NCBI RefSeq assembly: GCF_001598815.1
Contig: NZ_BCZQ01000018.1
Span: forward strand, 62,001-126,000
Source: Sphingopyxis terrae subsp. terrae NBRC 15098
GTDB taxonomy: Bacteria; Pseudomonadota; Alphaproteobacteria; Sphingomonadales; Sphingomonadaceae
DNA: 64,000 nucleotides
Reading direction: 5' to 3'
Shown here: positions 45,726 to 54,536 of the stretch, piece after piece
How positions within the stretch are numbered: the first letter of the stretch is position 1
Layout of the letters: each line of letters opens with the position of its first letter
Made by a program: the position numbers and the translations under genes
Notes under the pieces: generated by a model
The model's database searches: none
What the model saw: the letters and a program-made list of their open reading frames with translations, nothing else
Told to the model about the DNA's origin: nothing

Positions 45726-46132
45726 GCGCACCCCGCATCGCCAAGCGTCAGCTTGTTGACCAGCGCGCCGACGCCCAGCCCGAAGCACCAGACCGGAAAG
45801 ACCCAGAAGATGGGAACCCGGGAAACGTCGGTATAGAGTTCCAATATGCCCCAGGTCGATGCCAGCGAAAGCGTCAACCCGGTCGCGACCAGCGCCTTGC
45901 GTATCTCCAGCATCCGCAGATATTCGTCGCTGAGTTCGGTCAGGAAGCGGCCGATCGACCAGATCACGCCAAGCACGGCGAGGCCGGGGATCAGGGCGAT
46001 GGCGATAGTCGCCGGGCTTGCGCTCGCGCCTTTCGGAAGGACGCTGCTGGCAAGGAGGATCGCCGCGACATAAGCGGCCGACATCGGGATCAGGCGCCGG
46101 ACATAGCGGCGCTGGGCGAGATTCATCGCCAT
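45722..46132 (-). CDS. Four-helix membrane protein paired with XRE repressor
   Basis: The protein has 136 residues from the ATG at 46132. Helices are seen at SAAYVAAILLASSVLP, TIAIALIPGLAVLGVIWSIG, ALVATGLTLSLASTWGILEL and VPIFWVFPVWCFGLGVGALV. Between helices 2 and 3 lies a charged loop (LTELSDEYLRMLEIRKAL). The layout recalls DUF2178-type proteins encoded next to small XRE regulators, but I do not claim membership. It overlaps the repressor gene by 4 bases and begins 2 bases after the 56-residue gene ends. Confidence 0.75.
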   Translation of the reverse strand: MAMNLAQRRYVRRLIPMSAAYVAAILLASSVLPKGASASPATIAIALIPGLAVLGVIWSIGRFLTELSDEYLRMLEIRKALVATGLTLSLASTWGILELYTDVSRVPIFWVFPVWCFGLGVGALVNKLTLGDAGCA

Positions 46133-46134
46133 GG

Positions 46135-46305
46135 TCAGGTCGCTTCCCGCGTGCGACAGTGTTTCGGCGTCGTTGCGATCATGATCGCGGGCAGCACGAT
46201 GATCAGCATTGTCGCGATATTCTCGGGAATGATGTCGAGGATCTGCGCAAAGGCGACGCACATGATGGCGAGGGCCCAGCAAAGAGCACGGAAAATCGGC
46301 GGCAT
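46135..46305 (-). CDS. 56-residue membrane peptide leading the XRE operon
   Basis: The frame opens at the ATG at 46305 and ends at 46135, 56 codons. AAGGGAG lies 8 bases upstream. The peptide reads MPPIFRALCWALAIMCVAFA, QILDIIPENIATMLIIVLPA and IMIATTPKHCRTREAT, giving two hydrophobic helices and a basic tail. Its strong ribosome site and tight spacing to the next gene (TGA then ATG 2 bases later) support translation. No family is recognised. Confidence 0.65.
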   Translation of the reverse strand: MPPIFRALCWALAIMCVAFAQILDIIPENIATMLIIVLPAIMIATTPKHCRTREAT

Positions 46306-46336
46306 CGGTCAAGCTCCCTTGTTAAACAGTAAAGGA

Positions 46337-46387
46337 ACATTGACACAGGGATTCGTTCTTGTCAAGCGACATTGACACAATGACAAG
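46337..46387 (-). promoter_or_regulatory. Repeated operator upstream of the XRE operon
   Basis: The 11-mer ACATTGACACA occurs twice, at 46337-46347 and 46369-46379, exactly 32 bases (three helical turns) apart. Between them TGTCAA (46360-46365) faces TTGACA (46372-46377) as a dyad with a 6-base centre, and CTTGTCA/TGACAAG (46358-46364, 46381-46387) form outer arms. On the minus strand TTGACA at 46365-46360 could be the -35 box. It is a good candidate for autoregulation by the XRE protein. Confidence 0.55.
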
Positions 46388-46409
46388 CGAGCCAATCGCG
46401 CTGGAGGCG

Positions 46410-46823
46410 TCAGCCTTTCGCGTGCCGCAATCGCCAGTTGACGATGTGTGCGCTGGCGAGGGCGATCGCGCCGAGGGTGGTGAACAGGCGGTCGCCGGTT
46501 TCGGGGGCGAGGCCGCCGATCCAGCCTTCGTGCGCGGCGAGTCCGGCGGCGAGGAGGGCAAGGCCGATCAGTGCCGCGGCGACGGGATAGCGATGGCCGT
46601 GGTGCCGCTGGCCGTCGGCCAGCGCCAGCGCCGCCGCGGGCGCGGCAAGCAGCAGGATCACCGCATGAAAGCTCTCGGGCAGCGAGAGCCAGGCGCTCAG
46701 CGCGGGCGCCGCGAGCAGGAGCAGCGGCAGTGCGAGGCAATGGACGAGGCAGGCGAGCGACAGCCCGACTCCGATAAGGTCGGCGGCGCGCGAGCGCAGC
46801 GAGGGGCGGGCGGGGAGGCACAT
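46410..46823 (-). CDS. MerC-domain membrane protein
   Basis: The protein has 137 residues from the ATG at 46823 (MCLPARPSLRSRAADLIGVG); an ATG at 46862 would add 13 residues. ACLVHCLALPLLLLAAPALS is the MerC metal-binding helix with its Cys, HAVILLLAAPAAALALADGQ, RHHGHRYPVAAALIGLALLA and late TLGAIALASAHIVNWRLRHA complete four helices. MerC proteins move mercury in mer operons, but lone chromosomal copies are often linked to zinc control. No merA or merR is near. A dyad lies 40 bases upstream. Confidence 0.83.
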   Translation of the reverse strand: MCLPARPSLRSRAADLIGVGLSLACLVHCLALPLLLLAAPALSAWLSLPESFHAVILLLAAPAAALALADGQRHHGHRYPVAAALIGLALLAAGLAAHEGWIGGLAPETGDRLFTTLGAIALASAHIVNWRLRHAKG

Positions 46824-46862
46824 GGATCGGGCTTTCGGCAGAGGAGGCGACGGGGTCGACAT

Positions 46863-46881
46863 AATGATACATTGTATCATT
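46863..46881. promoter_or_regulatory. 19-bp perfect dyad between merC and thrS
   Basis: AATGATACA (46863-46871) and TGTATCATT (46873-46881) are exact complements around one T. The AT-rich 9-1-9 form resembles Fur/Zur-family sites. It is 40 bases upstream of the merC start used here and 92 before the thrS ATG. Confidence 0.55.
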
Positions 46882-46972
46882 GCAAGCCCTCGCGGTGAAA
46901 ACGGCCCTTGCCGCTGCTTTCGCGCGCTGGCAAAGGGGCGCAGTTTATTCCGCCAGAAAGGCCCGATTTCCA

Positions 46973-48979
46973 ATGTCCGAGATGATCCGCGTCACCCTTC
47001 CCGACGGCTCTGCCCGAGAAGTCGCACGCGGCACTACTCCGGCGCAGATCGCGGCAGACATCGGCCCCGGCCTCGCCAAGGCGGCACTTGCCGCAAAGAT
47101 CGACGGCGAACTGCGCGACATCATGCGGCCGCTGGAGGAAGACACCAACCTTGCGCTGGTCACGAGCCGCGACGAGGCCGATGCGCTCGAACTCGTGCGC
47201 CACGACTATGCGCATGTGCTGGCGGAGGCAGTGCAGAATCTGTTTCCCGGCACGCAGATCACCTTCGGTCCCTCGACGAACGACGGTTTCTATTATGATT
47301 TCGCGCCGACCGCCGACCGCGGCCCGTTTCGCGACGACGAACTGCCGCTGATCGAGGAGGAGATGCGCCGTATCATCGCCGCCGACCTGCCGCTGACGCG
47401 CGAGGTGTGGGAACGCGACAAGCTGATCGCCAAATGGCAGGCCGAGGGTGAGACGTTCAAGGCCGAATGGGCCGCCGAACTGCCCGAGGGCGAGGAACTG
47501 ACCGTCTACCGCTCGGGAGACGGCTGGATGGACATGTGCCGCGGGCCCCATTTGGCTTCGACCGGCAAGCTCGACCCCGCCGCCTTCAAGCTGACGCGAG
47601 TCTCGGGCGCCTATTGGCGCGGCGACCAGAAAAATGCCCAGCTTTCGCGCATCTACGGCACCGGCTGGCTCAACAAGAAGCAGCTCGCCGAGCATCTCGT
47701 CCGGTTGGAGGAAGCCGCGAAGCGCGACCACCGCAAGATCGGCCGCGAGATGGACCTCTTCCACCTCCAGGAAGAAGCGCACGGCAGCGTCTTCTGGCAC
47801 CCCAAGGGCTATCGCATCTACCGCGAGCTTGAGGCCTATATGCGCCGGGCGATCGACGGCTCGGGCTACCAGGAGGTCAAGACGCCGCAGGTGATGGACG
47901 CGCGCCAGTGGGAACAGTCGGGCCACTGGGGCAAATATCGCGAGAATATGTTCGTCATCCCCGACGAGGTGCCGAATATCGAGGACGACGGCCCGCTCGT
48001 CTCCGACGATGCCGAGTGGATGGCGCTCAAGCCGATGAACTGCCCCGCGCACGTGCTGATCTTCCGCCAGGGGATCAAGTCGTACCGCGACCTGCCGCTG
48101 CGCATGGCCGAAATGGGCTGCTGCCACCGCAACGAACCGCATGGTGCGCTGCACGGCATCATGCGTGTCCGCCAATTCACGCAGGACGACGGCCATATTT
48201 TCTGCCGCGAGGATCAGATCGTCGAGGAAGTGCGCGCCTTCTGCGAACTGCTCGACCGTGTCTACAAGCAGCTCGGCTTCGAGAAATATGCCGTGAAGCT
48301 CGCGCTGCGGCCCGAGATGCGCTTCGGCACCGACGCGATGTGGGACAAGGCCGAGCAGGAACTGCGTGAGGCGGTCGCGCGCGCGGGCATGGCGAACGAC
48401 GATTATGGCTGGGAAGAATTGCCGGGCGAGGGCGCCTTCTATGCTCCCAAGCTCGAATTCCACCTGACCGACGCGATCGGGCGGACGTGGCAGTGCGGCA
48501 CGATCCAATCCGACCGCGTCATGCCCGAACGCCTCGATGCATCCTACGTGGGCGAAGATGGCGAGCGCCACCGCCCGGTGATGCTCCACCGCGCGATCCT
48601 CGGCACCTATGAACGCTTCATCGGCATTTTGATCGAGCATTTCGCCGGCCGCTTTCCGACCTGGCTCGCGCCGGTGCAGGCGGTCGTCGCGACGATCGTG
48701 TCCGATGCCGACGATTATGCGAAGGACGCCGCGGCGCAGCTCGAGGCGGCGGGCATCCGCGTCGAAACCGACCTGCGCAACGAAAAGATCAACTACAAGG
48801 TGCGCGAACACAGCCTTCAGAAGGTTCCCTATCTGCTTGTCGTTGGCAAGCGCGAGGCCGACGAAGGCACCGTCGCGATCCGCACCCTCGGCCAGGATGG
48901 CCAGCGCATCCTGCCGCTCGCCGAAGCGATCGCGATGCTGAAGGGTGAAGCGACCCCGCCGGACCTGCGCCCCGCTTGA
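46973..48979 (+). CDS. thrS: Threonyl-tRNA synthetase
   Basis: The protein has 668 residues from the ATG at 46973. It charges tRNA-Thr. The N-terminal TGS domain ([20 protein letters not shown]), the editing SAD domain ([36 protein letters not shown]), and class II motifs are present: motif 1 near [20 protein letters not shown], zinc Cys in [16 protein letters not shown], motif 2 [20 protein letters not shown], motif 3 near [19 protein letters not shown]. The anticodon domain ends the protein. All domains are of normal length. Confidence 0.96.
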   Translation: MSEMIRVTLPDGSAREVARGTTPAQIAADIGPGLAKAALAAKIDGELRDIMRPLEEDTNLALVTSRDEADALELVRHDYAHVLAEAVQNLFPGTQITFGPSTNDGFYYDFAPTADRGPFRDDELPLIEEEMRRIIAADLPLTREVWERDKLIAKWQAEGETFKAEWAAELPEGEELTVYRSGDGWMDMCRGPHLASTGKLDPAAFKLTRVSGAYWRGDQKNAQLSRIYGTGWLNKKQLAEHLVRLEEAAKRDHRKIGREMDLFHLQEEAHGSVFWHPKGYRIYRELEAYMRRAIDGSGYQEVKTPQVMDARQWEQSGHWGKYRENMFVIPDEVPNIEDDGPLVSDDAEWMALKPMNCPAHVLIFRQGIKSYRDLPLRMAEMGCCHRNEPHGALHGIMRVRQFTQDDGHIFCREDQIVEEVRAFCELLDRVYKQLGFEKYAVKLALRPEMRFGTDAMWDKAEQELREAVARAGMANDDYGWEELPGEGAFYAPKLEFHLTDAIGRTWQCGTIQSDRVMPERLDASYVGEDGERHRPVMLHRAILGTYERFIGILIEHFAGRFPTWLAPVQAVVATIVSDADDYAKDAAAQLEAAGIRVETDLRNEKINYKVREHSLQKVPYLLVVGKREADEGTVAIRTLGQDGQRILPLAEAIAMLKGEATPPDLRPA

Positions 48980-49737
48980 CCGGCATCAAGGCTCTCGTCG
49001 GCCTGGCGCCGCTCACCTTTGCGGGCGCTGCGGCGATGACGTTCGGCGCGGCCTATGTGCGCGGGCTGACCGGTTTCGGCATGGCGATCATCCTCGTGCC
49101 GCTGCTCGGGATGATCGTGCCGCCGGGGCAGGCGGTCGTCGTGGCGATCATCCTGCAATTGCTGATCGGTCCGGTCGGGCTGCGCGTCATCCTGGCCGAT
49201 GCCGACCGCCATACGGCGGTGCCGATCGGGCTGATCGCGATGGCGACGACGCCGCTCGGCATGCTCGCGCTGAAAGCGATAACCCCCGATGTCGCGCGCC
49301 TGATGATCACGCTCGTCGCGGTCGGCGCCTTCCTGGCGATCCTGATGCCCAAACAGCCCGAGGGACATCGGCCCGGCCGCGTCGCCATCGGCGGGACGGG
49401 GATTGCGTCGGGCTTGCTCACCGGCTTCGCCGCGATGCCGGGGCCGCCGGTGGTGCCTTTCTACCTGCGCCGCCGGCTCGATCCGCGGACCGCGCGCGCG
49501 TCGATGATGCTGATCTTCTTCGCCACTGCCATCGCAGGGACGCTCGCGGCGCTGTGGACCGGGCTCGCGACGCACCGCCTGCTCATCCTCGCGCTGCTGC
49601 TGTTCGTGCCGATGTGGCTCGGCAATCATCTCGGCGGCCGCCACTTCGGCCGCGTTCCGGCGCATCTATGGCAGGCGATGGTCGCGGTCGTCCTCGGCCT
49701 CTCGGCGATTTCGGCGGTGGTGCGGATCTTGAACTAG
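48976..49737 (+). CDS. TauE/SafE-family membrane exporter
   Basis: The protein has 253 residues from a TTG at 48976 overlapping the thrS stop; an ATG at 49036 is the alternative start. Seven to eight helices are seen, with the family opening [20 protein letters not shown] and the internal repeat [20 protein letters not shown]. Members export sulfite, sulfoacetate or other anions. Tight coupling to thrS does not point to a substrate. It converges on the ABC permease gene. Confidence 0.82.
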   Translation: MTGIKALVGLAPLTFAGAAAMTFGAAYVRGLTGFGMAIILVPLLGMIVPPGQAVVVAIILQLLIGPVGLRVILADADRHTAVPIGLIAMATTPLGMLALKAITPDVARLMITLVAVGAFLAILMPKQPEGHRPGRVAIGGTGIASGLLTGFAAMPGPPVVPFYLRRRLDPRTARASMMLIFFATAIAGTLAALWTGLATHRLLILALLLFVPMWLGNHLGGRHFGRVPAHLWQAMVAVVLGLSAISAVVRILN

Positions 49738-49751
49738 GGTCAGGACCCTAG
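49734..49751. terminator. 18-bp palindrome spanning two convergent stop codons
   Basis: CTAGGGTC (49734-49741) and GACCCTAG (49744-49751) flank AG. The left arm holds the TAG stop of the TauE-type gene and the right arm, read in reverse, the TAG of the ABC permease. No T tract follows, so it is a short hairpin that may slow both transcripts. Confidence 0.4.
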
Positions 49752-52249
49752 AGGCTGCGCAGCGCCTGCGCGGGCTTCGCCGACAGCAAGGGCCAGCTTC
49801 CGGCGATGCCGATCAGGAAGGCGAGGCCCGCACCGCCGACCAGCGTCGCGCCAACCACGAGCGGATCGGGGGCGAAGCGGAAGTCGAACAGCTCGACCAC
49901 CACATAATGCGCCGCGACGAGCCCGAGGCCGAGCGCGAGCAGCGCGAGGATCGCGGCGAGCAGCGCATATTCCAGCCCCTGCGCCCCCAGAATCTGGCCG
50001 CGCGTCGCGCCGAGCAGTTTCAGGATCACGCTGTCATAGACGCGTCGCTCGCGGCTTGCGGCAATCGCGCCGATCAGCACGGCAATGCCGGCCAGGATCG
50101 CAATGCTCGCCGCCGCGGCAATCGCCTGGCTCATCTGCGTCAGCAGGCTCGTCACCTGGCTCACCACGTCGCGCACCTGAATCAGCGAGGCCGAGGGGAA
50201 GGCGCGGGGAATGCTGCGCGCCAGCGCGGTTTCGGCCTGCGGCCCAACGGCGACGGTCGCCACCATGTTATGCGGCGCCGCGTCGAAGGTGCCGGGCGAA
50301 AAGACGAGCGCATAGTTGAGCCCGAAATTGTCCCATTCGACGGAGCGGAAAGAGGCGACCCGCGCCTGCACCTCCACCCCCAGCACGTTGACCGACAGCG
50401 TGTCGCCGATCTTCAGCGCCAGCGATTTGGCGACATCAGCCTCGACGCTGACCAATGGCGGGCCCTTGTAATCCGGGGCCCACCACTGGCCCTGGGTCAG
50501 GCTGCTGCCCTTGGGCAGCACGGGGCTGTAGGTCAGGCCGCGGTCGCCGCGCAGCACCCACGCGCCTTCGGGCAGTTCGGTGAGTTCGTCGACGCGCTTG
50601 CCGGCAAATTCGGTGACGCTGCCGCGCAGCGCGGGGATCATGTTGATCGCCGCCTTGCCGTCGGCGCCCGTCACCAGCGCGCGGAACGCCGCCGCCCGGT
50701 CGCGCGGAATATCGAGCACGAAAAAGCTCGGCGCGCGTTCGGGCACGGTGCGAGCGATTTCGGCGGTGATGCTCGTCTGGATCGCGGCGAGGGTGACGAA
50801 CAGCGTCAGCCCCAGGCCGAGCGCGACGACCAGCGCGCCGGTTGCGGCGCCGGGACGATGCAGATTGGCGAGCGCAAGGCGCAGCAGCGGCCGCTTCGGG
50901 CGCGGCACCCGGCTCGCGATGCGGCGCACCAGCCAGCCGAGCGCGACGAGGATCAGGAGCAGCAGCACCGCCCCCCCGATAAAGCCCAGCGCAAACAGCG
51001 GTTCGCGCGCCGTCCCGACCGCGAGGGCGACGATGGCGGCGAAGGCGAGAGCAACGGCGGCCAGCACGCGCTTTTCGATCCGGCCCGCGCCGTCGACCGT
51101 CGCGCGGTAGAGGCCCGCGGCCGGAATATGGCGCGTCGCGGCGAGCGGTGGCAACGCAAAGGCAATCGCGATGAGCAGGCCGTAGGCGGCGCTGACCGCG
51201 AGCGGGAGCGGATAGACCGCCAGCCCCGGCTTGACCGGCAGGACGTCGCCCGCAATCGCGCCGATCGCCGCGGGGGCCAAGGCGCCCGCAATCAACCCGG
51301 CGGCAATCGCGGCAGCGGCAACCGCCAATATCTGCAAGCCATAGATACGCAGCACCGCCGCGCTGTCGGCCCCGAGCACCTTCAATGTCGCAAGCCCGGG
51401 GCGCTTGCCCGCAAGATAGCTGGCGACCCCGTTGCCGACCCCGATCCCGGCGATCACCAGCGCGGCGAGGCCGACGAGCGACAGGAACTGCCCCATGCGT
51501 TCGATAAAGCGCCGCGTGCCCGGCGCGCCGTTGCTACGGTCGGTCACCTCCCAGCCTGCGTCGGGGAAGGCCGCGCTCAGCCGCTTGCCCACTGCCACCG
51601 GATCGGCACCGGCGGGTAGGCGGACGCGATATTTGCTTTCGTAGAGGCTGCCGGGCTGGATCAACTGCGTTGCGGCAAGGTCGCCGAGGCCGATGATTGC
51701 CACCGGGCCCAGCGTAAAGCCTTCGCCTAGCCGGTCGGGCTCGTCGGCGATGATGCCGTCGATGCGGAAGGATTTGTCGCCGAATTTCACCGCGCCGCCG
51801 ACCGACAGGTCGAGCCGCGACGCGAGATCCTTGCCGATCCAGATCGCCCCCGGGGGCGGCGGGCCGCGGCGCGCGCCGCTTTCGAGCCGCATCGTACCGT
51901 AAAGCGGATAGGCAGCATCGACCGCCTTGAGTTCGGAGAGCAGCGCGCCGCCGCCCGGTGCGTTCGCCATCGCGCGCATCCGCACCGTCGCCGATGTCGC
52001 GCCCGCACCGCGCAGCCCCGCGAGCTCGGCCTCGCTCGCCTGCCGCTGCGGCAGGCCGAATTGCAGGTCGCCGCCCAGGATCGTTTGCCCGCGCGTCGCC
52101 AGTTCGGCGGTGATGCCGCTCGTCAGGCTGCCGATGGCCGCCAGTGTCGCGACGCCGAGGAACAGGCATACCGCCAGCAGGCGCAGCCCGCGAATCCGCG
52201 CCGCCAGATCGCGCCGCGCGATACGCCACAGGGTGCTGATGGGAAGCAT
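49748..52249 (-). CDS. FtsX-like ABC transporter permease (YbbP type)
   Basis: The protein has 833 residues. Two FtsX domains are seen. An N-terminal helix (LLAVCLFLGVATLAAIGSLT) and periplasmic domain precede a core of helices (LSLVGLAALVIAGIGVGNGV), a middle set of four helices, a second periplasmic domain, and three final helices (IAAAASIAILAGIAVLIGAI; GLEYALLAAILALLALGLGL). This large form matches E. coli YbbP, which pairs with the YbbA ATPase and is encoded beside TesA, as here. It may move lipids or quorum molecules; function is not settled. Confidence 0.88.
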   Translation of the reverse strand: MLPISTLWRIARRDLAARIRGLRLLAVCLFLGVATLAAIGSLTSGITAELATRGQTILGGDLQFGLPQRQASEAELAGLRGAGATSATVRMRAMANAPGGGALLSELKAVDAAYPLYGTMRLESGARRGPPPPGAIWIGKDLASRLDLSVGGAVKFGDKSFRIDGIIADEPDRLGEGFTLGPVAIIGLGDLAATQLIQPGSLYESKYRVRLPAGADPVAVGKRLSAAFPDAGWEVTDRSNGAPGTRRFIERMGQFLSLVGLAALVIAGIGVGNGVASYLAGKRPGLATLKVLGADSAAVLRIYGLQILAVAAAAIAAGLIAGALAPAAIGAIAGDVLPVKPGLAVYPLPLAVSAAYGLLIAIAFALPPLAATRHIPAAGLYRATVDGAGRIEKRVLAAVALAFAAIVALAVGTAREPLFALGFIGGAVLLLLILVALGWLVRRIASRVPRPKRPLLRLALANLHRPGAATGALVVALGLGLTLFVTLAAIQTSITAEIARTVPERAPSFFVLDIPRDRAAAFRALVTGADGKAAINMIPALRGSVTEFAGKRVDELTELPEGAWVLRGDRGLTYSPVLPKGSSLTQGQWWAPDYKGPPLVSVEADVAKSLALKIGDTLSVNVLGVEVQARVASFRSVEWDNFGLNYALVFSPGTFDAAPHNMVATVAVGPQAETALARSIPRAFPSASLIQVRDVVSQVTSLLTQMSQAIAAAASIAILAGIAVLIGAIAASRERRVYDSVILKLLGATRGQILGAQGLEYALLAAILALLALGLGLVAAHYVVVELFDFRFAPDPLVVGATLVGGAGLAFLIGIAGSWPLLSAKPAQALRSL

Positions 52250-52270
52250 CAGATCCGGTGCTCCCCATTT

Positions 52271-52352
52271 CCGTTCGTGTCGAGCGAAGTCGAGACACCC
52301 ATCGATGTTGCGCGTTCCTTCGCGGTGTCTCGACTTCGCTCGACACGAACGG
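52271..52352. repeat. Dispersed element with perfect 28-bp inverted arms
   Basis: Arms 52271-52298 and 52325-52352 are exact complements over 28 bp; each contains GTGTCGAGCGAAGTCGAGAC or its complement. The 26-base centre begins CCATCGATG. It lies between the ABC ATPase and permease genes, so their transcript would fold a very strong hairpin there. The family is common in sphingomonad genomes. Confidence 0.85.
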
Positions 52353-52370
52353 GATTGAACTGCGGTTCCA

Positions 52371-53072
52371 TCATCGTTCCTCGATCCGCCCGTCGTGCAT
52401 CACGACGACGCGGTCGCAATGGTCTGCCAATTCGGGATCGTGGGTGATGATCAGCAGCGTCGCGCCGAGCGCCGCGCGCCGCGCGAAGATCAGTTCGATG
52501 ATCGCATGACCGGTCGCGGTGTCGAGATTGCCGGTGGGTTCGTCGGCGAAGATGATCTGCGGCTCGCTCGCCATCGCGCGCGCGATCGCGACGCGCTGCT
52601 GCTCGCCGCCCGAAAGCTGCGCGGGATAATGGGTCAGGCGGTGGCCGAGCCCGACCGCGTCCAGCTCGCGCGCGGCGCGCCCGAACGGGTCGTCGATCCC
52701 CGCCAGCTCCAGCGGCACGGCGACATTTTCGAGCGCGGTCATCGTCGGCAACAGGTGAAAGGCTTGCAGGACGATACCGATCCGCCCGCGCCGCGCGCGC
52801 GCCAGCGCATCCTCGTCCATCGTTGCAAAATCGAGCCCCGCGACCATAACCGTTCCGCCGCGCGCGCGTTCCAGCCCGGCGAGCACCGCCATCAGCGAAC
52901 TCTTGCCCGATCCCGACGGACCGAGCAGCGCGACCGAGGTGCCGGCGGCGACTTCCAGGTCGACGCCGCGCAAAATTTCGACGGGGGCCTTGTCGCTCCC
53001 CAGCGTCAGCGTCACATTATGGGCGGCAATCGCCATCGTCGGCGCGACGGGCGGTTGGGGGCTGTCGGTCAA
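52371..53072 (-). CDS. ABC transporter ATP-binding protein (YbbA/LolD type)
   Basis: The protein has 233 residues from a TTG at 53072; an ATG at 53036 would drop 12 residues. Walker A is [20 protein letters not shown], the Q loop [20 protein letters not shown], the signature [20 protein letters not shown], Walker [21 protein letters not shown] and the switch His [14 protein letters not shown]. This is the MacB/LolD/YbbA group. It pairs with the FtsX-type permease gene 121 bases downstream, beyond the repeat, and is divergent from tesA with 17 bases between start codons. Confidence 0.92.
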   Translation of the reverse strand: MTDSPQPPVAPTMAIAAHNVTLTLGSDKAPVEILRGVDLEVAAGTSVALLGPSGSGKSSLMAVLAGLERARGGTVMVAGLDFATMDEDALARARRGRIGIVLQAFHLLPTMTALENVAVPLELAGIDDPFGRAARELDAVGLGHRLTHYPAQLSGGEQQRVAIARAMASEPQIIFADEPTGNLDTATGHAIIELIFARRAALGATLLIITHDPELADHCDRVVVMHDGRIEER

Positions 53073-53089
53073 GAAAGGACCCTTTGGAA

Positions 53090-53806
53090 ATGAGAACGGC
53101 CGGATGGCGCTCTTTCGCCCTATATGGTTTTGCAATCGCCCTTTGCCAACCGCTTGCCGGATGCGGCTCGGCGGAGGCCCCCACGGCGCCCGCAGCGGGC
53201 AAGGAAAATCCGGCGAAGGCGGCGCCCGTGCTTCCCGCCGACGCGCCGCTCGTCATCGCCTTCGGCGATAGCCTCTACGCCGGTTACCAGCTCGGCCCCA
53301 GGGAAGGCCTCGCGCCGCAGCTTCAGGCGGCGCTCGCGGCGGACGGTCACATGGTGCGCGTCCAGAACGCCGGGGTATCGGGCGATACCACCGCGGCGGG
53401 GCGGCAGCGGCTGTCCTATGTTCTCGACAATGCGAAGGCGAAACCCGCGCTCGTGCTGCTCGGCCTCGGCGGCAACGACATGCTGCGCGGTATCGGCCCC
53501 GACCAGACGCGCGCCAATCTCGACGCGATGCTCGCCGAGCTCAAGCGGCGCGGCATCCCCGTCCTGATGACCGGGATGATGGCGGCGCCCAATCTGGGCA
53601 GCGATTATGCGAGCAAATTCAATCCGATATTTCCCGAACTTGCCGACAAATATGGCGCGAGCCTCTATCCCTTCATCCTCGACAATGTCGTCACCGACAA
53701 ATCGCTGATGCTCGGCGACAATATGCATCCCAATGCCAAGGGCGTGAAAATCGTCGCCGCGTCGCTGGCGCCGCTCGTCGAACAGGCGCTGCCCGAGCCG
53801 CGCTAA
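53090..53806 (+). CDS. tesA: TesA-like SGNH esterase / acyl-CoA thioesterase I, lipoprotein
   Basis: The protein has 238 residues from the ATG at 53090. A signal peptide ends with the lipobox PLAGC, so unlike E. coli TesA it is probably membrane-anchored. The SGNH blocks are present: block I VIAFGDSLYAGYQLGP (Ser), block II VSGDTTAAGR (Gly), block III LLGLGGNDMLRGI (Asn) and block V DNMHPNAKG (Asp, His). It hydrolyses acyl thioesters and esters in the periplasm. The TesA-YbbA-YbbP neighbourhood is conserved far outside this order. Confidence 0.93.
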   Translation: MRTAGWRSFALYGFAIALCQPLAGCGSAEAPTAPAAGKENPAKAAPVLPADAPLVIAFGDSLYAGYQLGPREGLAPQLQAALAADGHMVRVQNAGVSGDTTAAGRQRLSYVLDNAKAKPALVLLGLGGNDMLRGIGPDQTRANLDAMLAELKRRGIPVLMTGMMAAPNLGSDYASKFNPIFPELADKYGASLYPFILDNVVTDKSLMLGDNMHPNAKGVKIVAASLAPLVEQALPEPR

Positions 53807-54450
53807 CCCAGCAGCTTGTCGGCGCGGGCGCGCCAGTTGGCGGCGAGCAGGTCCATCGCGGCGAGCGCGCGCAGCGCCGCCGGTTCGCGCTTGCCCGCCC
53901 CGCCGATCAGCAGGTGAAAGACGTGCTCGACGCTCCAGTCGGGCAGCGGACGGTCGATCAGCTCCAACGCGTCGCCTGCGCCGACCGCGCCATCCTCGAT
54001 GACACGGTAATACCAGCCGCCGCGGCGAGAGGTGACGACGGTGGCGGGCAGCGTCGCGATGCCGAACCGGTGGCCGAGCTTCCAGCACGGCTGGCGGCCC
54101 TGGCTGATCTCGACCAGCGCGCTGCCGAGGCGATAGCGGTCGCCGATGCACGCCGCGCTCTCGGTCAGGCCCGATGTCGAGATATTCTCGCCGAACGCGC
54201 CGGCGTCCTGCAACAGCGCATGGTCGCCGATCGTCTCGGCCCACCAGTCATAATGATCGCGCGGATAATGGTGGATCGCCTTGTCGGGGCCGCCGTGGAC
54301 CGAAAGGTCGGCCTGCTCGTCGCCCGCGATGCCCAGCGCGCCGACCGCGTGCCGTCCTTCGACCGCGCGCTTGTCGATCGCGCTCGGCTCGCCCTTCGCG
54401 CCGAAGCGGCGGGCCTTGCCGGTCAACAGGGCGTCGATCGTGTAGCGCAT
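53803..54450 (-). CDS. MOSC-domain protein (YiiM-like)
   Basis: The protein has 215 residues. LLTGKARRFGAKGEPSAIDK opens the domain; LGIAGDEQADLSVHGGPDKA, GAFGENISTSGL and the conserved Cys of ISQGRQPCWKLGHRF are the MOSC core; a C-terminal three-alpha domain (DWSVEHVFHLLIGGAGKREP) follows. YiiM uses molybdenum cofactor to reduce hydroxylated purines. The stop overlaps the tesA stop region by 4 bases (convergent). Confidence 0.9.
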   Translation of the reverse strand: MRYTIDALLTGKARRFGAKGEPSAIDKRAVEGRHAVGALGIAGDEQADLSVHGGPDKAIHHYPRDHYDWWAETIGDHALLQDAGAFGENISTSGLTESAACIGDRYRLGSALVEISQGRQPCWKLGHRFGIATLPATVVTSRRGGWYYRVIEDGAVGAGDALELIDRPLPDWSVEHVFHLLIGGAGKREPAALRALAAMDLLAANWRARADKLLG

Positions 54451-54482
54451 CGCCCTGCTGTGGCGGCTTCCCGCGCAAAAGA

Positions 54483-54512
54483 AAAGGGGCGACCCCGCGG
54501 GGCCGCCCCTTT
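54483..54512 (-). terminator. Intrinsic terminator of the beta-barrel gene
   Basis: AAAGGGGCG (54483-54491) and CGCCCCTTT (54504-54512) are exact arms with an inner CCCC/GGGG pairing. Read on the minus strand, the stem is followed by TTTTCTTTT. It lies 24 bases after the outer-membrane protein gene stop. Confidence 0.8.
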
Positions 54513-54536
54513 CCGTTCGTCTCGCTGACCGAAGGA

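Noticed and set aside
46410-46823. Mercury resistance operon
   Set aside because: MerC stands alone without merR, merT, merP or merA.
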